A DNA stretch of 64,000 bases from Microbulbifer donghaiensis (GTDB lineage Bacteria; Pseudomonadota; Gammaproteobacteria; Pseudomonadales; Cellvibrionaceae). The DNA lies in assembly GCF_900129095.1 (NCBI RefSeq), contig NZ_FQVA01000001.1, positions 1,749,615 through 1,813,614 of the forward strand, given 5' to 3'. A model generated the notes under the pieces. That model searched no databases and was not told the DNA's origin. It saw nothing but the letters and a program-made list of their open reading frames with translations. Made by a program: the position numbers and the translations under genes. Shown one piece after another: positions 46,611 through 55,539 of this stretch (its first letter is position 1; every line of letters starts with the position of its first letter).

Positions 46611-47993
46611 CTACAGTACGCGGGAATAACGCGCCTCGGTCTCGCGGCTGTGCAGGTAGCGATCGAAGGCGGCAGCGGCATTGCGCACGAACCAGCGGCC
46701 GCGCTCGGTCACGCCCAGGCTGCCGGCGTCCTGCCACAAGAGGCCGTCCTCGAACATCGGTTGCAGACGCTCGAGTTCCTCGTGGAAGAAGACATCGAAA
46801 GGCGCACCGGCACGGCGCGCGGCCTCGCCTTTGTCCAGCCGCAAACGACACATCAGTTCGCTGATCAGCCACTGGCGCAGCCTGTCATCGTCGTTCAACT
46901 GCCAGCCGCGACACACCGCATGGCCCCGCTCGCCGATCGCCTGGGCATACTCCTTGAGACGGTGCAGATTTTGCCAGTAGCCATCGCGGCTATAGCTGAT
47001 CGCCGAAGCACCCAGCCCTACCAGCGCGTCCGCCGGCATCAGTGTGTACCCCTGGAAATTGCGCTGCAACATTCCCGCATGGGCCGCCTTGGCGAGTTCA
47101 TCGCCGGGCTTGGCAAAATGATCCATTCCCAGAAATTCGTACCCCGCCTGACCGAGTTGCGAAACCGCCGCCAGCTGCATGGCGATTTTTTCCGACGCCG
47201 ACGGAACCAGGTCGGTATCGATCAATCGCTGGGCCTTAAAGCGGTGCGGCAGATGGGCATAGTGATAAAGCGCTATGCGATCCGGCGACAGCTCCAGCAC
47301 CTGCTCGAGGGTAGCCTCCAGCGTGGTGAGATTCTGCTTCGGCAGGCCATAAATAAGATCGTAGGAAATGGACTCGAAACCGCGCTCTCGCGCCGCATTT
47401 GTAAGTTGCGCCACCTGTTCGGGCGTGCAGACGCGATTGATCGCTCGCTGCACGTCGGCATTGAAGTCCTGAATGCCGAGACTCAGGCGGTTGAAGCCGA
47501 GTTCCCGCAGGGTGTCCAGGGTTTCGACTTCCAACGTGCGCGGATCCGCTTCGATGCTGTACTCGACATCGTCGCCGGGGCGCAGCTCGAACACCTCTCC
47601 CAAGCCTTCCATTAGCCGGCGCAGATCACCGTCACTGAGAAACGTCGGCGTACCGCCGCCAAGGTGCAGCTGGGTGACCGGCACCCTCGCCACCTTGTCC
47701 CGATACCACTGCGCCTCCTGTAACAGTCGTTCGAGGTAGCTGGAAGCCAGTCCGTACTGCTGGGTGATGACTTTGTTGCAGGCGCAGAAATAGCACAGCG
47801 ACTGGCAAAAAGGGATATGCACATACAGCGACAGGCTGCGGATGTCCTGCAGCGCGCGCCAGGGTTCCGTACCGCCCAGCGGCGCAAACCGGTCCGCCGT
47901 CGGATAGGAGGTGTAGCGCGGGCAAGGGCCGCTGTAGCGGGCCAGCAAGTCCGCGGACAACTCCCAACCAGCCGGGTTCGACTCTTGAGTCAT
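46611..47993 (-). CDS. hemN: Oxygen-independent coproporphyrinogen III dehydrogenase
   Basis: A radical-SAM enzyme that decarboxylates coproporphyrinogen III to protoporphyrinogen IX without oxygen. The cluster motif is CQSLCYFCACNK in YVHIPFCQSLCYFCACNK, followed by LHLGGGTPTFL and EADPRTLE. At 460 residues it is full-length HemN rather than the shorter HemW. The hemN-fnr pairing is common in pseudomonads and relatives and supports low-oxygen expression, although I see no perfect FNR box directly upstream. Confidence 0.95.
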   Translation of the reverse strand: MTQESNPAGWELSADLLARYSGPCPRYTSYPTADRFAPLGGTEPWRALQDIRSLSLYVHIPFCQSLCYFCACNKVITQQYGLASSYLERLLQEAQWYRDKVARVPVTQLHLGGGTPTFLSDGDLRRLMEGLGEVFELRPGDDVEYSIEADPRTLEVETLDTLRELGFNRLSLGIQDFNADVQRAINRVCTPEQVAQLTNAARERGFESISYDLIYGLPKQNLTTLEATLEQVLELSPDRIALYHYAHLPHRFKAQRLIDTDLVPSASEKIAMQLAAVSQLGQAGYEFLGMDHFAKPGDELAKAAHAGMLQRNFQGYTLMPADALVGLGASAISYSRDGYWQNLHRLKEYAQAIGERGHAVCRGWQLNDDDRLRQWLISELMCRLRLDKGEAARRAGAPFDVFFHEELERLQPMFEDGLLWQDAGSLGVTERGRWFVRNAAAAFDRYLHSRETEARYSRVL

Positions 47994-48111
47994 TGAGTAT
48001 CAACCTCGATTCGGGGCTTGCGGAGCGACCCCGCAAACCCACAGATTGTCGCGGCCCACCCTGGCGGGGCAATGGCCACGAACTTTCGGTCTCGAGCGTT
48101 CCTGACTGCGG

Positions 48112-48813
48112 TCAGAAACGGTATCCGAGGCCGGCCATATACACCAGCGGATCCAATTCCACATCCGCCATGATAGTGCCAACACCCGGCACCTTTACTT
48201 TTGCCTCGGTATCGATATCCATCCACCAAACGGAAGCGTTAAACAGCCATCGCTGATTTGGACCAAAGGCAAAGTCGACACCGGCTTCCGCAGCCAGTCC
48301 GAAAGAATTTTTCAAGGAAAGCTCGGCGCTATCGTTAGCGCCCAGGGCTGAAGAGAAGAAATCGTTGGCGTTGCGGTCAACTTTTTCATCAAAGAAAGCC
48401 GTGTAGTTCACCCCCAGGCCCACGTAAGGCTGAACGGCGGAGTTCGGCTGCAGCGGATACCACTGTACCAACAGGGTCGGCGGCAGGTGTTTGGTTTCCC
48501 CCAAATCCAGGGGCTCACCCAAGCCCTCGACCTGGATATCGTGGCTGAACGGGCTCGCCGCCACCAGTTCCAGTCCCCAGTGATCCCGCAGCATGTACAC
48601 GCCGGTCAGACCGAGCGCAGTGCCGTCGTCCACGGCGGCCCCGGTGCCCGTCAGCTCGCTACCAGACAGCGACAAGGCGCTCGAGCTTACATCGGGACTG
48701 ACCGTAGCGGCGCCACCGCGCACTATGAAGCTGCCGGCTTCGTACGCATAGAGCGGTGCAGACAGGACAGCGGACAGGGTGACAGCGGCGCACGCACAGA
48801 TTCGTTTCATCAA
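48112..48813 (-). CDS. ompW: OmpW-family outer-membrane protein (copy 1)
   Basis: An eight-strand barrel thought to pass small hydrophobic compounds. The signal peptide (1-23, cut after YAYA) is followed by AGSFIVRGGAATVSPD, DHWGLELVAASPFSHDI, LPPTLLVQWYPL...VQPYVGLGVNYTAFFDE and terminal LGYRF, all OmpW features. Length 233. The FNR box at 48917 lies at -41.5 from a plausible -10 (TAAAGT), in line with the known anaerobic control of ompW elsewhere. A paralogue is at 60132. Confidence 0.93.
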   Translation of the reverse strand: MMKRICACAAVTLSAVLSAPLYAYEAGSFIVRGGAATVSPDVSSSALSLSGSELTGTGAAVDDGTALGLTGVYMLRDHWGLELVAASPFSHDIQVEGLGEPLDLGETKHLPPTLLVQWYPLQPNSAVQPYVGLGVNYTAFFDEKVDRNANDFFSSALGANDSAELSLKNSFGLAAEAGVDFAFGPNQRWLFNASVWWMDIDTEAKVKVPGVGTIMADVELDPLVYMAGLGYRF

Positions 48814-48888
48814 CTTCTCCAGAATACTGTTAGCATTTTTTTTCGACTCATGGTCGGCGCGATCAGCGCCAATCCGCGAATCATGCGC

Positions 48889-48958
48889 ACTTTAACCGGC
48901 GATTGGCGCGCGCCTGTTGATCCAAATCAATCATCAGCTGCGTTTGCGGTCTATGATG
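48889..48958. promoter_or_regulatory. Divergent promoter centred on a perfect FNR box
   Basis: The FNR box TTGATCCAAATCAA is at 48917-48930. To the right TATGAT (48952-48957) and to the left TAAAGT (complement of 48889-48894) both fall at the -10 distance expected when FNR sits at -41.5. One site could therefore activate ompW leftward and the 73-residue gene rightward. Confidence 0.7.
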
Positions 48959-48981
48959 GAAAAAATTTTGGAGATGCTGAG

Positions 48982-49203
48982 ATGAGTGAGATTAGTGAAG
49001 ACGTCGCGCCGCCTCGTTTTGAGGCCAGCATTTTCTTTGACAACAATTTATTGGAAAAAAAATGCGGCGACGACCCGGCCGTACTGGAAATCTGGATGCA
49101 TTCCCAAGCCGGCCTGAGCGGCAGTAACAATGGCAGAATTATTGACCGCAGTGCCGGCGGCAAACAGGTGCGGGCTTTCCGCTATTCGGCGCCGGATTCC
49201 TGA
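48982..49203 (+). CDS. Small protein of unknown function, likely FNR-activated
   Basis: A 73-residue open frame starting MSEISEDVAPPRFEAS and ending FRYSAPDS, soluble, with no TM segment and one cysteine. A GGAG element precedes the ATG. I do not recognise the family. Support for coding comes from the well-placed FNR-dependent promoter upstream, consistent codon use and the absence of a competing gene on either strand. It ends 23 bp before the convergent mmsB-like gene. Confidence 0.65.
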   Translation: MSEISEDVAPPRFEASIFFDNNLLEKKCGDDPAVLEIWMHSQAGLSGSNNGRIIDRSAGGKQVRAFRYSAPDS

Positions 49204-49225
49204 TCCGGCGCCGCAGCTATCGCAT

Positions 49226-50134
49226 TCAGTCGCCCGCCGGACGCCGAAAGAGATTCTGAATACTGGAGAAATCCAAGCGGCGGATTTCCTCGCGACTACC
49301 GTGCAGCTGGTAAAGATTTTTCGCCAGCGCCCCGAGCGGCGTTGACGAAGCGCTGCCGGCCGCCGTATCCATTGCCAGCCCCAGGTCCTTCAGCATCAGC
49401 GCCACCGCAAAGCCGCCGGCATAGCCATTGGCAGCTGGCACATTGTCCATGACCCCGGGATAGGGATTGTATTTTTCCAGCGACCAGTTGCCACCGGAAC
49501 TGGCTTTCATGATGTCCGACAACACCTTCGGATCCAGGCCATTGTCGACGCCCAGCTGCAGCGCCTCCGCGGTGCCGATCATATGAATGGCGAGCAGCAT
49601 GTTGTTGCAGATCTTTGCCACCTGACCGGACCCGGCCGGCCCGGCATGAAAGATGTTGGCGCCCATCGCCTGTAAATACGGTCGCGCCGCATCCACCGCA
49701 CCGGCATCGCCACCACACATAAACGACAGGGTTCCCGCCACTGCCGCCGCGGTACCACCGGAGACGGGGGCATCCACCGCGCGTATATCCCGCTCGCCGG
49801 CGGCGGCAATCAATTGGCGCGCGTCGGCGGCGGAAATCGTGGAACAGTCGATCACCAATGCTCCCGCATCCAGGGCCTGCAACAGCCCGCGCGCACCCAG
49901 GTACAGGCCTTTGACGGCGGCGCCGCTCGGCAACATCGAGATCACCACGTCGGCGCCCCGCGCCGCGCTTTCGGCACTCTCCCCGCGGGTGCATCCGCAT
50001 GCGACCGCCTGCTCCAGAGCCACCGGGGACAGGTCAAAGGCAGTGACTGCGTACCCCGCCCCAACCAGGTTTGCGGCCATAGGGCCGCCCATATTGCCGA
50101 GACCGATAAAAGCTATTTTCTCCATGGTGTTCAC
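49226..50134 (-). CDS. mmsB: 3-hydroxyisobutyrate dehydrogenase
   Basis: Oxidises 3-hydroxyisobutyrate to methylmalonate semialdehyde with NAD in valine breakdown. The Rossmann start IAFIGLGNMGGPMAANLVGAGY, the substrate motif VDAPVSGGTAAAVAGTLSFMCGG, and GQVAKICNNMLLAIHMIGTAEAL with the catalytic Lys (in AKICNN) are standard. Length 302. It follows the 3-hydroxyisobutyryl-CoA hydrolase by 34 bp, so the two make a partial valine-catabolic operon. Confidence 0.95.
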   Translation of the reverse strand: MNTMEKIAFIGLGNMGGPMAANLVGAGYAVTAFDLSPVALEQAVACGCTRGESAESAARGADVVISMLPSGAAVKGLYLGARGLLQALDAGALVIDCSTISAADARQLIAAAGERDIRAVDAPVSGGTAAAVAGTLSFMCGGDAGAVDAARPYLQAMGANIFHAGPAGSGQVAKICNNMLLAIHMIGTAEALQLGVDNGLDPKVLSDIMKASSGGNWSLEKYNPYPGVMDNVPAANGYAGGFAVALMLKDLGLAMDTAAGSASSTPLGALAKNLYQLHGSREEIRRLDFSSIQNLFRRPAGD

Positions 50135-50168
50135 CCCTTGTTTTTTATTCTTTGCCCATCCTACAAAT

Positions 50169-51284
50169 CTACAAATCCGACAGCGGATGCTCGCCCCAGG
50201 GCGCCTCGAAACACCGCTCTACCTGTTCCGCGGTAATTCCCTCCAGGGCCGCCGGCTGCCATTGCGGCTGCCGATCCTTGTCGATCAGCAGTGCCCGCAC
50301 CCCTTCCTTGAAATGACCACTGGCACAGAGATTTACCGCCAGCGCCAGCTCCATACGAAACACATCGGCCAACGACAGGTGACGCCCGTGCCTGAGCTGC
50401 TCCCAGACGATCCAGGGTGTCAGCGGTGAACCACCGGCGAGGGTTGCCGCTGCTTTCTGCAACCACTTGTCGTCCCCCTGGTAAGCGGTGATGGAGCGGC
50501 AGACCTCGGGCAGACTGGCAAAATCGGTGAGCTGCTGGATTTGGTCGAAATGCTCGCGCAACGCGGACACCGGCCGCTCGGCGAGCGGCAGCTCCAGCGG
50601 CTTCAGACAGTCACTGATCAAGCGGTGATTGGTCTCGTGATTGGCGGCAAAGTCCAGCCCTGCCAGCGCCGCCTGTGCCGCTTCCCGCTGCCCGTCCGGC
50701 AACATGCGGTCGGCCATGCCGGCAAAGAGTGCGTCGCTGCCGTTGAACTGTGCGCCGGTGAGCCCCAGGAACAGGCCGCAGCGGCCCGGCATGCGGTTGA
50801 GGAACCAGCTGCCGCCCACATCCGGGAACAGGCCGATAGTCACCTCCGGCATCGCCATGCGCGTGGTTTCGGTCACGATACGGTGGCTGGCGCCGGCCAT
50901 GATGCCGATACCCCCCCCCATCACGATACCACCCCCCCAAACCACGATCGGCTTCTTATAGGTGTGGATCTTGTGGTCGAGGCGGTATTCACGGGAGAAG
51001 AAGTCGGTCGTGTAGGCGTAGTCCGGCGTCTCACCGTACGCCGCCGACTCTCGATACAGGGCGACGACATCGCCACCTGCGCAAAAGGCCTTGTCGCCGC
51101 TGCCGTCAATCCAGACGGCGGCCACTCCGTCGTCGTCAGCCCACTGATCCAGCTGCGAGGACAACAGCTCGATCATGTCCAGATTCAGCGCATTGAGCGC
51201 CTTGGGCAGATTCAGGGTGGCGATCGCCAGGGCGCCGCGGCGGGAAAACAGTACTGGGCCATCACCCATGTTCAGCTGGTCCAT
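50169..51284 (-). CDS. 3-hydroxyisobutyryl-CoA hydrolase
   Basis: Crotonase-fold thioesterase producing free 3-hydroxyisobutyrate, the substrate of the next gene. Signatures are LNLPKALNALNLDMI, WIDGSGDKAFCAGGDVVALYRES, KPIVVWGGGIVMGGGIGIMAGASHRIVTE with the oxyanion glycines, MPEVTIGLFPDVGGSWFLNRM with the catalytic Glu/Asp, and the family's long C-terminal half ending FRMELALAVN. The ATG at 51284 gives 371 residues, the usual size. Confidence 0.94.
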   Translation of the reverse strand: MDQLNMGDGPVLFSRRGALAIATLNLPKALNALNLDMIELLSSQLDQWADDDGVAAVWIDGSGDKAFCAGGDVVALYRESAAYGETPDYAYTTDFFSREYRLDHKIHTYKKPIVVWGGGIVMGGGIGIMAGASHRIVTETTRMAMPEVTIGLFPDVGGSWFLNRMPGRCGLFLGLTGAQFNGSDALFAGMADRMLPDGQREAAQAALAGLDFAANHETNHRLISDCLKPLELPLAERPVSALREHFDQIQQLTDFASLPEVCRSITAYQGDDKWLQKAAATLAGGSPLTPWIVWEQLRHGRHLSLADVFRMELALAVNLCASGHFKEGVRALLIDKDRQPQWQPAALEGITAEQVERCFEAPWGEHPLSDL

Positions 51285-51611
51285 CTCTACTTCTTGTTTT
51301 GCTGGAAGTTGCGCCGCAGTTAAACACAGATGGACCGCTACGTCAGCCGCACCGGCGGCGGGAGCCGATCGGCGGGATTTTGAATATTGCCGCGCCCGGT
51401 TGCACTTTTCCGGCAAACTGATAAGTTGCGCGCAAATTCTGACCTATGCAGCCTGCGGAAAGCCGGGTTCGGCTCTTTTGTGCGCAAATCCTCGTTAAAT
51501 AACGGGCTATTCGCCTCGAATTTGCGCAAAATATAGCTCGATCCGGACTTTCCCCCGCGACAAACGCCTAAGTCCGGCGGGCTGCTAGCAACTCCCTGAC
51601 TGGAACCCTCA
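51285..51611. other. Divergent promoter gap before ettA
   Basis: This 327-bp gap separates the leftward valine genes from ettA. It holds an imperfect inverted repeat around 51477-51535 (TTTTGTGCGCAAAT against ATTTGCGCAAAA). I saw no ORF with an RBS and no clear operator. Confidence 0.4.
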
Positions 51612-53276
51612 ATGGCCGAATACGTATATACGATGAACCGGGTGGGCAAGGTAGTCCCGCCCAAACGCGAAATTCTCAAGGATATCTCCCTGTCCTTTTT
51701 CCCCGGCGCCAAGATCGGCGTGCTGGGTCTGAACGGCGCAGGTAAGTCCACCCTGTTGCGCATCATGGCCGGCGTGGACCAGGACTACAATGGCGAGGCC
51801 CGCGCCATGCCGGGCATCAAGGTCGGCTATCTGCCGCAGGAGCCGCAGCTGGACCTGTCCAAGAATGTGCGCGGCAACGTCGAGGACGGCATGCGCGAGG
51901 CCATCGACGCCCTCGCCGGCCTGGAACAGGTCTACGCCGATTACGCCGAGCCGGACGCCGACTTCGACGCGCTAGCGAAGAAGCAGCAACAGTATGAAGA
52001 CGTCATCCAGGCCTGGGACGCCCATAACCTGGAACACCGCCTGGAAGTGGCTGCCGACGCGTTGCGCCTGCCGCCCTGGGACGCGGACGTGAATCTGCTG
52101 TCCGGCGGTGAGAAGCGCCGCGTGGCCCTGTGCCGCCTGCTGCTGTCGCGCCCGGACATGCTTCTGCTGGACGAGCCGACCAACCACCTGGATGCGGAGT
52201 CCGTATTCTGGCTGGAGCGCTTCCTGCACGATTTCGACGGCACCGTGGTGGCCATCACCCACGACCGCTACTTCCTCGATAACGTCGCTGGCTGGATTCT
52301 GGAACTGGACCGCGGTCACGGCATTCCCTGGGAGGGTAACTACACCACCTGGCTGGAACAGAAAGAGAAACGCCTGGAGCAGGAACAGAAATCCGAGCAG
52401 GCGCGCATGAAATCCATGCAGAAGGAACTGGAGTGGGCGCGCCAGAACCCGAAGGGGCGCCAGTCCAAGAGCAAGGCGCGTCTCGCCCGCCTGGAGGAAA
52501 TGCAGTCGCAGGAATTCCAGGCCCGCAACGAAACCAACGAGATCTACATTCCGCCGGGTGAGCGCCTGGGCGACAACGTGATTGAGTTCGTCAACGTCCG
52601 CAAGGGCTTCACCGATCGCCTGCTGATCGACAACCTGTCCTTCCGCGTACCCAAAGGCGCGATCGTGGGTATCGTCGGCGGCAACGGCGCCGGTAAGTCC
52701 ACCCTGTTCCGCATGATTACTGGCACGGAAAAGCCGGACAGCGGCGAGATCAAGATCGGGGAAACCGTGAAGATCGCCTACGTCGAACAGGGCCGCGAGA
52801 ATCTCGATGACAACAAGACCGTGTGGGAAGCCATCTCCGACGGTCACGACATGCTGAAGATCAACAACTACGAAGTTGGCTCCCGCAATTACGTCGGCCG
52901 CTTCAACTTCAAGGGCAGTGATCAGCAGAAGCGCGTCGGCGAACTGTCCGGCGGTGAACGCGGTCGCCTGCACCTGGCCTATACCCTGAAGCAGGGCGCC
53001 AACGTGCTGCTGCTCGACGAACCGTCCAACGACCTGGATATCGAGACCCTGCGCGCGCTGGAAGAAGCCATGCTGAACTTCCCCGGCTGTGCCCTGGTGA
53101 TCTCGCACGACCGCTGGTTCCTGGACCGCGTCGCCACGCACATCCTCGCCTACGAGGGCGAGAGTGAAGCGGTCTTCTTCGAGGGCAACTACACCGAATA
53201 TCACGAAGACTTCGTGAAACGCAAAGGTGAGGACGCCACGCCGCACCGCATGCACTACAAGAAGCTCAAGACCTGA
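51612..53276 (+). CDS. ettA: Energy-dependent translational throttle protein EttA
   Basis: An ABC-F ATPase that binds the ribosomal E site and gates the first elongation steps according to ATP/ADP. Two nucleotide-binding domains are seen: Walker A GLNGAGKSTLL and GGNGAGKSTLF, signatures LSGGEKRRVALC and LSGGERGRLHLA, Walker B LLLDEPTNHLDAES and LLLDEPSNDLDIET. The EttA arm and the PtIM linker (about 240-310) lie between. The start MAEYVYTMNRVGKVVPPK and the 554-residue length identify EttA among the paralogues. Confidence 0.97.
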   Translation: MAEYVYTMNRVGKVVPPKREILKDISLSFFPGAKIGVLGLNGAGKSTLLRIMAGVDQDYNGEARAMPGIKVGYLPQEPQLDLSKNVRGNVEDGMREAIDALAGLEQVYADYAEPDADFDALAKKQQQYEDVIQAWDAHNLEHRLEVAADALRLPPWDADVNLLSGGEKRRVALCRLLLSRPDMLLLDEPTNHLDAESVFWLERFLHDFDGTVVAITHDRYFLDNVAGWILELDRGHGIPWEGNYTTWLEQKEKRLEQEQKSEQARMKSMQKELEWARQNPKGRQSKSKARLARLEEMQSQEFQARNETNEIYIPPGERLGDNVIEFVNVRKGFTDRLLIDNLSFRVPKGAIVGIVGGNGAGKSTLFRMITGTEKPDSGEIKIGETVKIAYVEQGRENLDDNKTVWEAISDGHDMLKINNYEVGSRNYVGRFNFKGSDQQKRVGELSGGERGRLHLAYTLKQGANVLLLDEPSNDLDIETLRALEEAMLNFPGCALVISHDRWFLDRVATHILAYEGESEAVFFEGNYTEYHEDFVKRKGEDATPHRMHYKKLKT

Positions 53277-53277
53277 T

Positions 53278-53306
53278 AAAAAAGCCCGCAGTTCGCGGGC
53301 TTTTTT
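53278..53306 (+). terminator. Terminator after ettA
   Basis: A 12-bp AAAAAAGCCCGC/GCGGGCTTTTTT stem with loop AGTTC lies 1 bp after the ettA stop; it can also work in the reverse direction. Confidence 0.9.
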
Positions 53307-53341
53307 GTTGTCGACACTCACCACCAACCACGACAAACAGC

Positions 53342-54151
53342 ATGTACGTCTCCGCGCTCTATCACTATCCGGTCAAGTCACTACAGGGGCACAGCTGCGA
53401 CGCGCTGGCGCTCGACCGCTTCGGCGCCGTCGGTGACCGTCGCTGGATGCTGGTGGATGAAGACAACCAGTTCGTCACCCAGCGACGCCTGCGCGCCATG
53501 GCGCGACTGATCGCGAGCAACACGGCCAACGGACTACGCATCGAAAACGACGCCGGAGAGCAGATCGAAGTGCCTCACCCCGGCGACTCCGCCGCACTGC
53601 GAGAAGTCGCCATCTGGCACGATACCGTTACTGCGCGGGATGCGGGTGAAGATGCCGCCGCCTGGCTGAGCGAACAGTTACACACACCGGTGCGACTGGT
53701 GGCCATGGGGGCGGAATTCCGGCGACCGCTAGCGGCCCCCAGGGAGCGGTTGCAGGTCGGCTTCGCCGACGGCGCTCCGTTACTGCTGATCGGCCAGGCC
53801 TCCCTCGACGATCTCAACGGCCGCCTCGAAACGCCGGTGTCGATGTTGCGCTTTCGCCCCAACCTGGTGATCGACGGCGCCGCGCCCTTTGCCGAGGACC
53901 ACTGGCGACTGATCCGCATCCATACGGCTGCAGGAGCGGTGGAACTGGAATGCACCCATGCCTGCGCGCGCTGCGCTATACCCGGGCTGGACCCCCTGAC
54001 CGGCGCGGTAACCAAAGAACCGCTGCGCACACTGGCCAGATACCGCCGGGGAGATGACGGCCAAGTCTACTTCGGCCAGAACCTCGCGCCGCGACTTAGC
54101 GACCCATGCGACATCACCATAAACTTGGGAGATCGAGTAGAAATAGAGTAA
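53342..54151 (+). CDS. MOSC-domain protein (YcbX/mARC-like)
   Basis: An N-terminal MOSC_N beta-barrel (LYHYPVKSLQGHSCDALALDRFGAVGDRRWMLVDEDNQFVTQR) is followed by a MOSC domain with FRPNLVIDGAAPFAEDHW and the conserved cysteine region ECTHACARCAIPGLDPLTG, where Mo-cofactor would bind. Homologues (YcbX, mARC) reduce N-hydroxylated compounds. It lacks the C-terminal ferredoxin domain of YcbX, ending at 269 residues, so it needs an external electron donor. Confidence 0.9.
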   Translation: MYVSALYHYPVKSLQGHSCDALALDRFGAVGDRRWMLVDEDNQFVTQRRLRAMARLIASNTANGLRIENDAGEQIEVPHPGDSAALREVAIWHDTVTARDAGEDAAAWLSEQLHTPVRLVAMGAEFRRPLAAPRERLQVGFADGAPLLLIGQASLDDLNGRLETPVSMLRFRPNLVIDGAAPFAEDHWRLIRIHTAAGAVELECTHACARCAIPGLDPLTGAVTKEPLRTLARYRRGDDGQVYFGQNLAPRLSDPCDITINLGDRVEIE

Positions 54152-54174
54152 ACAACGGCCAGTAGGCACCGACC

Positions 54175-55149
54175 ATGAGTATCACCCGCTACTGCGCGGA
54201 ATTGCTGGAAGCAGCCAGCCGCTACCATGTCCGCTACGGCGACCGCCTCGCCAACCACTTGCCGATGGTACTGATCGCGCTGGACAAGATGGGAGCCAGC
54301 CGAGAGCAGCTACGGCACGCCTTCGACCGCTCCGTTCCACATCTCGAACGGCCCGAGTTCCTGCCCCCGAAGTCCAACGTATCGATCGCCGAGTGCCGCA
54401 ATCGCGAAGAGCTGTTTCCCAGCGCGCTGCGCTATTACGAAGTCCAGATCAAACAGCACGGTATTGGCGAATGCCTGCGCCGCGAATTGCCGCCATTACT
54501 GCCGGCAATTGCCAGCGCCGCCTTCCACCCGTTGATCCGTACTGCCTACGGCGTAGACGCCGATCACCAACAAGAGGTTGCCGCAGGGCTGGCTTACTGG
54601 AATCTCGAATATCACACACTGCCCGCCAGTGAAGAGCGGACCAGCGAGCATGCATCGGAAATATTGCCGCGTTTGGCCGAGCGATTTCCGCTGATCTCGC
54701 TGGCGCCCGGAAATATTGCCGACCATATGAAGTCAGTGACGCAGCAACGCGGCTGGATGGATACTGCAATTCAGCCGGAGCAGCTGGGGCTGGAGGATAT
54801 TGCGCGAGTGGCGATCGACGCCTACTGCGGAACGAGGGAATTCACGTTACTGCACGGAGTGACCGGCTGTCATGCACTCAGGTTGGTATTGCCCTATTGC
54901 CCAGAGCCTGAAACTGCACTGCGTTATTTCTGGGAGGGGCTGTCAGTAGCCTATCTAAGTACCGGCCCGAAACAAATCACAATTGTGGATAGCAATGAAG
55001 AACTTCCCACATGGAAGGGAGTCAGGAAGAAGGCCTGCGATAGTAACGATGACCATGTCATCAAACTCTGTTACAGCTGCTGGCAGGAATGTGAACACTA
55101 CTCGGCGAGGAATTACCAGATTGCCGCCAGCTCCGCGGCGGACTTTTAA
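54175..55149 (+). CDS. Questin-oxidase-like protein (DUF4243)
   Basis: The family is known from fungal questin oxidase, a Baeyer-Villiger-type oxidase in anthraquinone metabolism, and is found widely in bacteria with unknown substrates. Seen here are NHLPMVLIALDKMGAS near the start, PAIASAAFHPLIRTAYGVDA in the middle, and FTLLHGVTGCHALRLVLPY and CWQECEHY towards the C terminus. The 324-residue protein has no signal peptide. It lies 23 bp after the MOSC gene, a possible redox pair; the 3' end is AT-richer than its neighbours. Confidence 0.75.
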   Translation: MSITRYCAELLEAASRYHVRYGDRLANHLPMVLIALDKMGASREQLRHAFDRSVPHLERPEFLPPKSNVSIAECRNREELFPSALRYYEVQIKQHGIGECLRRELPPLLPAIASAAFHPLIRTAYGVDADHQQEVAAGLAYWNLEYHTLPASEERTSEHASEILPRLAERFPLISLAPGNIADHMKSVTQQRGWMDTAIQPEQLGLEDIARVAIDAYCGTREFTLLHGVTGCHALRLVLPYCPEPETALRYFWEGLSVAYLSTGPKQITIVDSNEELPTWKGVRKKACDSNDDHVIKLCYSCWQECEHYSARNYQIAASSAADF

Positions 55150-55356
55150 CTGAACTAAATTTACCTGATTCGACTAACGTAACCTTAACGCTCAGGTTTC
55201 TCTTCCAGGGTAACTCTCTACTGTCACTGTTCTCTAGTTAAAGCAATTTCTTTTGTTCTGCCAGCCCAATAAAAGGGCTCATCGCACTTTAACAGGACAA
55301 CAACTACTTCGTCCTGAAAATCTAGACGGCGTTTTCCGGCAAAGTACGCTGAACCT

Positions 55357-55385
55357 AAAAAAAGCGAGCCTCAAATGAGGCTCGC
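55357..55385 (-). terminator. Terminator reading leftward after the TonB receptor
   Basis: A 10-bp GCGAGCCTCA/TGAGGCTCGC stem with a tight loop is followed on the minus strand by TTTTTTT. It is 155 bp past the receptor stop. The rest of the 390-bp gap 55150-55539 shows nothing recognisable. Confidence 0.85.
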
Positions 55386-55539
55386 CCTGTGTCTGCTGAA
55401 CTGTGAGGCAGCAGTGGCCATGTGGCCGGTTTCTTTAGGGAAAGATAAGCCCCCCAATGAATAAAGCTATTCTTACTTCTTATCGTTCAAACCGGAAACC
55501 CCAAACGAGCTTGTAGCTTCCGGAAAGCCTTTCAGCAAG

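Noticed and set aside
47994..48010. FNR box directly upstream of hemN
   Set aside because: TTGAGTATCAA is present but is too short and lacks the TTGAT-N4-ATCAA spacing.
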